The position numbers and the translations under genes are program-made. Below, piece after piece: positions 61,583-64,000 of a stretch of 64,000 nucleotides of DNA; the first letter of the stretch is position 1, and every line of letters starts with the position of its first letter. The notes beneath the pieces are model-generated. The model was given only the letters and a program-made list of their open reading frames with translations, was not told the origin of the DNA and made no database searches. Source of the stretch: Variovorax paradoxus (GTDB lineage: Bacteria; Pseudomonadota; Gammaproteobacteria; Burkholderiales; Burkholderiaceae_C). The stretch lies in the NCBI RefSeq assembly GCF_022009635.1, contig NZ_CP091716.1, forward strand, positions 4,169,001 through 4,233,000, read 5' to 3'.

Positions 61583-61662
61583 GTTTCTTCAATGAAAATT
61601 CAGCGCCGGAAAAGAGGAACCTTGGGGCTCCGCCTCATCCTAGCGGCGTTTACTGAAGAAAC
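61583..61662. promoter_or_regulatory. Inverted repeat upstream of macA
   Basis: GTTTCTTCAATGAA at 61583-61596 and TTTACTGAAGAAAC at 61649-61662 are inverted copies sharing nine exact bases. They lie in the 211-bp gap between macA and dsbB. The spacing would allow a regulator to bind twice or loop. The remainder of the gap holds the terminator at 61708-61741. Confidence 0.35.
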
Positions 61663-61707
61663 TTTAAAGGCCCGCAGGGCCCTTGGGGCGAAGCGCCCGC
61701 CAACGAC

Positions 61708-61741
61708 AAAGACGCCGCTCTCGCGAGGCGGCGTCTTTTTT
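61708..61741. terminator. Hairpin terminator between dsbB and macA
   Basis: AAAGACGCCGC and GCGGCGTCTTT form an 11-bp stem with a 9-nt loop. It has TTTTTT on the plus strand and a weaker tail on the minus strand, 22 bp after the dsbB stop. It most likely ends the cys-dsbB transcript before the macA operon begins. Confidence 0.7.
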
Positions 61742-61762
61742 GCTTGGTTGCGGAAGCTGCGC

Positions 61763-62266
61763 TCAGCGCGCGCGGCGCGAGCGCACCAGCAGCACGATCA
61801 GCATCAGCGACAGAACCGTGAACGCGATGAACGACCAGTTCGCCAGCGTCAGGCCGAACAGCGACCAGTCGATCTTCGAGCAGTCGCCGCCGCCGCGGAA
61901 GATCATCGGCAGCGCGCGCTTGAGCGGGAAGGTCTCGATCATCCCGTAGAGGTCGCGTCCGCAGGACACGACTTCAGGCGGATACCACTGCAGCCAGCTT
62001 TGCGAGGCCGCCGTGTAGGCACCGCCCACCGCGGCCACCAGTGCGAGCAGGCCGCCCACGAAGCGCAGGCCGACGCTGCGGAAAACCCCGGCCAGGCCGG
62101 TGAAGAGAGCCACCAGCACCAGCGCATACCGCTGCACGATGCACATGGGACAAGGCTCGAGCCCCACCACGTGTTGCAGATAGAGCCCGAAGGCCAGCAT
62201 GAGAACGCAGGCCAGGCAGATCAGCCCATACGCGCGGCGCGGCGCGCCGAAGTACCAATCGATCAA
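61763..62266 (-). CDS. dsbB: Disulfide bond formation protein DsbB
   Basis: About 167 residues with four transmembrane helices. It re-oxidises DsbA in the periplasm and passes electrons to quinones. The first redox pair CPMC (near residue 38, in [17 protein letters not shown]) is intact. The second periplasmic loop holds Cys in VVSCGRDL and [10 protein letters not shown], the second disulfide. I take TTG 62266, which overlaps the cysA stop (TTGA) and gives the familiar start MIDWYF; TTG 62278 is an alternative. It appears to be translated with the sulfate transporter genes, tying sulfur import to thiol oxidation. Confidence 0.9.
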   Translation of the reverse strand: MIDWYFGAPRRAYGLICLACVLMLAFGLYLQHVVGLEPCPMCIVQRYALVLVALFTGLAGVFRSVGLRFVGGLLALVAAVGGAYTAASQSWLQWYPPEVVSCGRDLYGMIETFPLKRALPMIFRGGGDCSKIDWSLFGLTLANWSFIAFTVLSLMLIVLLVRSRRAR

Positions 62267-63360
62267 GGAGATACCCAATCTTCTTCTACGAACACCCTGG
62301 CCTTGCGCGGGTTGGCGACGACGGTGTCGCCTTCCTTCAAGCCCAGGTCACGGAACTGTTGCGCAGGGAGTTGCGCTTCGATGATGGTTCCGGAGCCCGG
62401 ATTATCTGGATTCGATTCGGTGGGCTCAAGTTCCAGCCGCGCGATGGGTCCGACGACGATGGCGCGCGCCAGCGTGGCGACGATGCCCGAAGCGCCGGCC
62501 ACGTAGCGTGTCACATCGATGTCATGCGGGCGCACGTAGGCGCGCGCCTTGGCATCGCGCGCGCCGCTGTGCTCGGGCGAATCGAGGCGCATGCCGTCGA
62601 GCTGCACCGCGCCGTTGTCGGCCCGGCCGTGGAACAGGTTCACGTCGCCCAGGAAGCCGTAGACGAAGGGGCTGGCCGGCTGGTCCCACACCTCCTGCGG
62701 CGAGCCGACCTGCTCGATCTGTCCCTTGTTGATGACCACCACGCGGTCGGCCACTTCGAGTGCTTCTTCCTGGTCGTGCGTGACGAAGATCGAGGTGACG
62801 TGAAGCTCGTCGTGCAACCGGCGCAGCCAGCGACGCAGTTCCTTGCGCACCTTGGCGTCGAGCGCGCCGAAGGGCTCGTCCAGCAGCAGCACCTTGGGCT
62901 CCACGGCCAGCGCGCGGGCCAGCGCGATGCGCTGGCGCTGGCCGCCCGAGAGCTGCGAGGGGTAGCGGTCGGCCAGCCAGTCGAGCTGCACCAGCTTGAG
63001 CAGGTCGGTCACCTTGGCCTTGATCTGCGCGTCGCTCGGGCGCTCCTTGCGCGGCTTCACGCGCAGGCCGAAGGCCACGTTCTCGAACACGGTCATGTGG
63101 CGGAACAGCGCGTAGTGCTGGAACACGAAGCCCACCTGCCGCTCGCGCACGTGCACGTCGGTGGTGTCTTCGCCCGAGAACAAAATGCTGCCGCTGTCGG
63201 CCGTCTCCAGCCCCGCGATGATGCGCAGCAGCGTGGTCTTGCCGCAGCCCGAGGGGCCGAGCAGCGCGACGAGTTCGCCCGATTCGACGTCGAGGTTCAC
63301 GTCGCGCAGCGCGCGGAAGTCGCCGAACTGCTTGCTGATGTTGCGGATTTCGATGCTCAT
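62263..63360 (-). CDS. cysA: Sulfate/thiosulfate ABC transporter ATP-binding protein CysA
   Basis: 365 residues from ATG 63360. Walker [13 protein letters not shown] near residue 38, Q-loop, signature [16 protein letters not shown] near 137, Walker [13 protein letters not shown] and H-loop THDQEEA are complete; the C-terminal TOBE-like regulatory domain covers about 240-365 ([15 protein letters not shown]). It powers sulfate import through CysT and CysW. It follows cysW after 19 nt and is followed by overlapping dsbB. Confidence 0.95.
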   Translation of the reverse strand: MSIEIRNISKQFGDFRALRDVNLDVESGELVALLGPSGCGKTTLLRIIAGLETADSGSILFSGEDTTDVHVRERQVGFVFQHYALFRHMTVFENVAFGLRVKPRKERPSDAQIKAKVTDLLKLVQLDWLADRYPSQLSGGQRQRIALARALAVEPKVLLLDEPFGALDAKVRKELRRWLRRLHDELHVTSIFVTHDQEEALEVADRVVVINKGQIEQVGSPQEVWDQPASPFVYGFLGDVNLFHGRADNGAVQLDGMRLDSPEHSGARDAKARAYVRPHDIDVTRYVAGASGIVATLARAIVVGPIARLELEPTESNPDNPGSGTIIEAQLPAQQFRDLGLKEGDTVVANPRKARVFVEEDWVSP

Positions 63361-63379
63361 GATTTCTTCTCTCTCAGGC

Positions 63380-64000
63380 TCAGGCCGCCGTGGTTTCAGG
63401 GGGCCGTTCCGGGGGCAGCTCGGCAATGGCTTTCATCTCGCGCTCGTGGCGCCATTCGATGACCGACTTGATCACCAGCGTGACCAGCGCCAGGATGGCC
63501 AGCAGCGAAGCCACGGCAAACGCGGCCACCGACTGGTATTCGTTGTAGAGCACTTCCACATGCAGCGGCATGGTGTTGGTCTGCCCGCGAATGTGGCCCG
63601 ACACCACCGACACCGCGCCGAACTCGCCCATGGCGCGCGCGTTGCACAGGATCACGCCGTACAGCAGGCCCCACTTGATGTTGGGCAGCGTCACGCGCCA
63701 GAAGGTCTGCCAGCCGGTCGCGCCCAGCACGATGGCGGCCTGCTCCTCGTCGGTGCCCTGCGCCTGCATCAGCGGAATGAGCTCGCGCGCGATGAACGGA
63801 AAGGTCACGAACACGGTGGCCAGCACGATGCCGGGCACGGCGAAGATGATCTTGATGTCGTGGTCGGCGAGCCACGGGCCGATCCAGCCCTGCGCGCCGA
63901 ACACCAGCACATAGATCAGGCCCGCAACCACCGGCGACACCGCGAACGGCAGATCGATCAACGTGGTGAGAAAGGCCTTGCCGCGGAACTCGAACTTGGC
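63380..64000 (-). CDS. cysW: Sulfate ABC transporter permease CysW, 5' end cut by window
   Basis: The C-terminal 206 residues are visible; the N-terminus lies beyond position 64000. It is a hydrophobic permease with [21 protein letters not shown], the EAA loop region [20 protein letters not shown] and [20 protein letters not shown] typical of CysW/CysT. It forms half of the inner-membrane sulfate channel. cysT and a binding protein would be expected further right. Confidence 0.93.
   Translation of the reverse strand, partial: AKFEFRGKAFLTTLIDLPFAVSPVVAGLIYVLVFGAQGWIGPWLADHDIKIIFAVPGIVLATVFVTFPFIARELIPLMQAQGTDEEQAAIVLGATGWQTFWRVTLPNIKWGLLYGVILCNARAMGEFGAVSVVSGHIRGQTNTMPLHVEVLYNEYQSVAAFAVASLLAILALVTLVIKSVIEWRHEREMKAIAELPPERPPETTAA

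Overview
The window is high-GC, gene-dense chromosomal DNA from a betaproteobacterium of the order Burkholderiales, most likely family Comamonadaceae and resembling Variovorax. This rests on the smc-zipA-ligA order, the gene families present, and a short repeat (core GCTATC-N5-GATAGC) that I recall as typical of Comamonadaceae genomes. I see no insertion sequence, prophage, CRISPR array, tRNA or rRNA. No gene-free stretch exceeds about 220 bp.

Layout. Positions 1-5078 (minus): a branched-chain-amino-acid-type uptake cluster with an acyl-CoA ligase, two tandemly duplicated binding proteins and the start of a LivH permease. 5193-8958 (minus): two exported lipoprotein hydrolases, divergent from an AraC-type regulator (9108-10187). 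10248-13910 (plus): selO, msrB, yciB, a bolA-like gene and a PpiC-type prolyl isomerase. 13974-18334 (minus): purL with a small coupled ORF. 18415-21868 (plus): map and glnD. 21962-25087 (plus): two diguanylate cyclases.

25288-37175 (plus) is a tightly coupled cellulose operon, bcsD-bcsP-bcsQ-bcsA-bcsB-bcsZ-bcsC, followed by a convergent GGDEF-EAL gene (37234-38634). Cyclic-di-GMP genes therefore sit on both sides of a cellulose machine whose synthase carries a PilZ domain. The catalytic gene bcsA is interrupted by an in-frame TAG created by what looks like a 3-bp GTA duplication. Either the strain has lost cellulose synthesis, or bcsA depends on suppression or reversion.

38770-41998 holds an I78-type inhibitor lipoprotein, a HAD hydrolase, phosphoglucomutase (which supplies glucose-1-phosphate for UDP-glucose, the cellulose precursor) and a PPC/DUF296 protein. 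42005-46870 (minus) holds a polar amino acid ABC transporter (binding protein and two permeases, no ATPase) and hom, homoserine dehydrogenase. Before hom lies an apparent attenuator: a short leader ORF ending in Thr and Ile codons, then a rho-independent terminator. 47021-55281 covers a DoxX protein, def, a Tyr/Pro-rich lipoprotein, ligA, zipA and smc. 55396-56964 holds a lipoprotein and an orphan ParA-like ATPase. 56986-61551 (minus) is a macA-macB-outer membrane factor efflux operon. 61763-64000 (minus) is dsbB and the end of a sulfate transporter (cysA, partial cysW).

The most notable observations are the bcsA amber codon, the hom leader/attenuator, family-type mini-repeats inside three coding regions, and promoter -10 elements placed so that map, def and selO would be leaderless transcripts.
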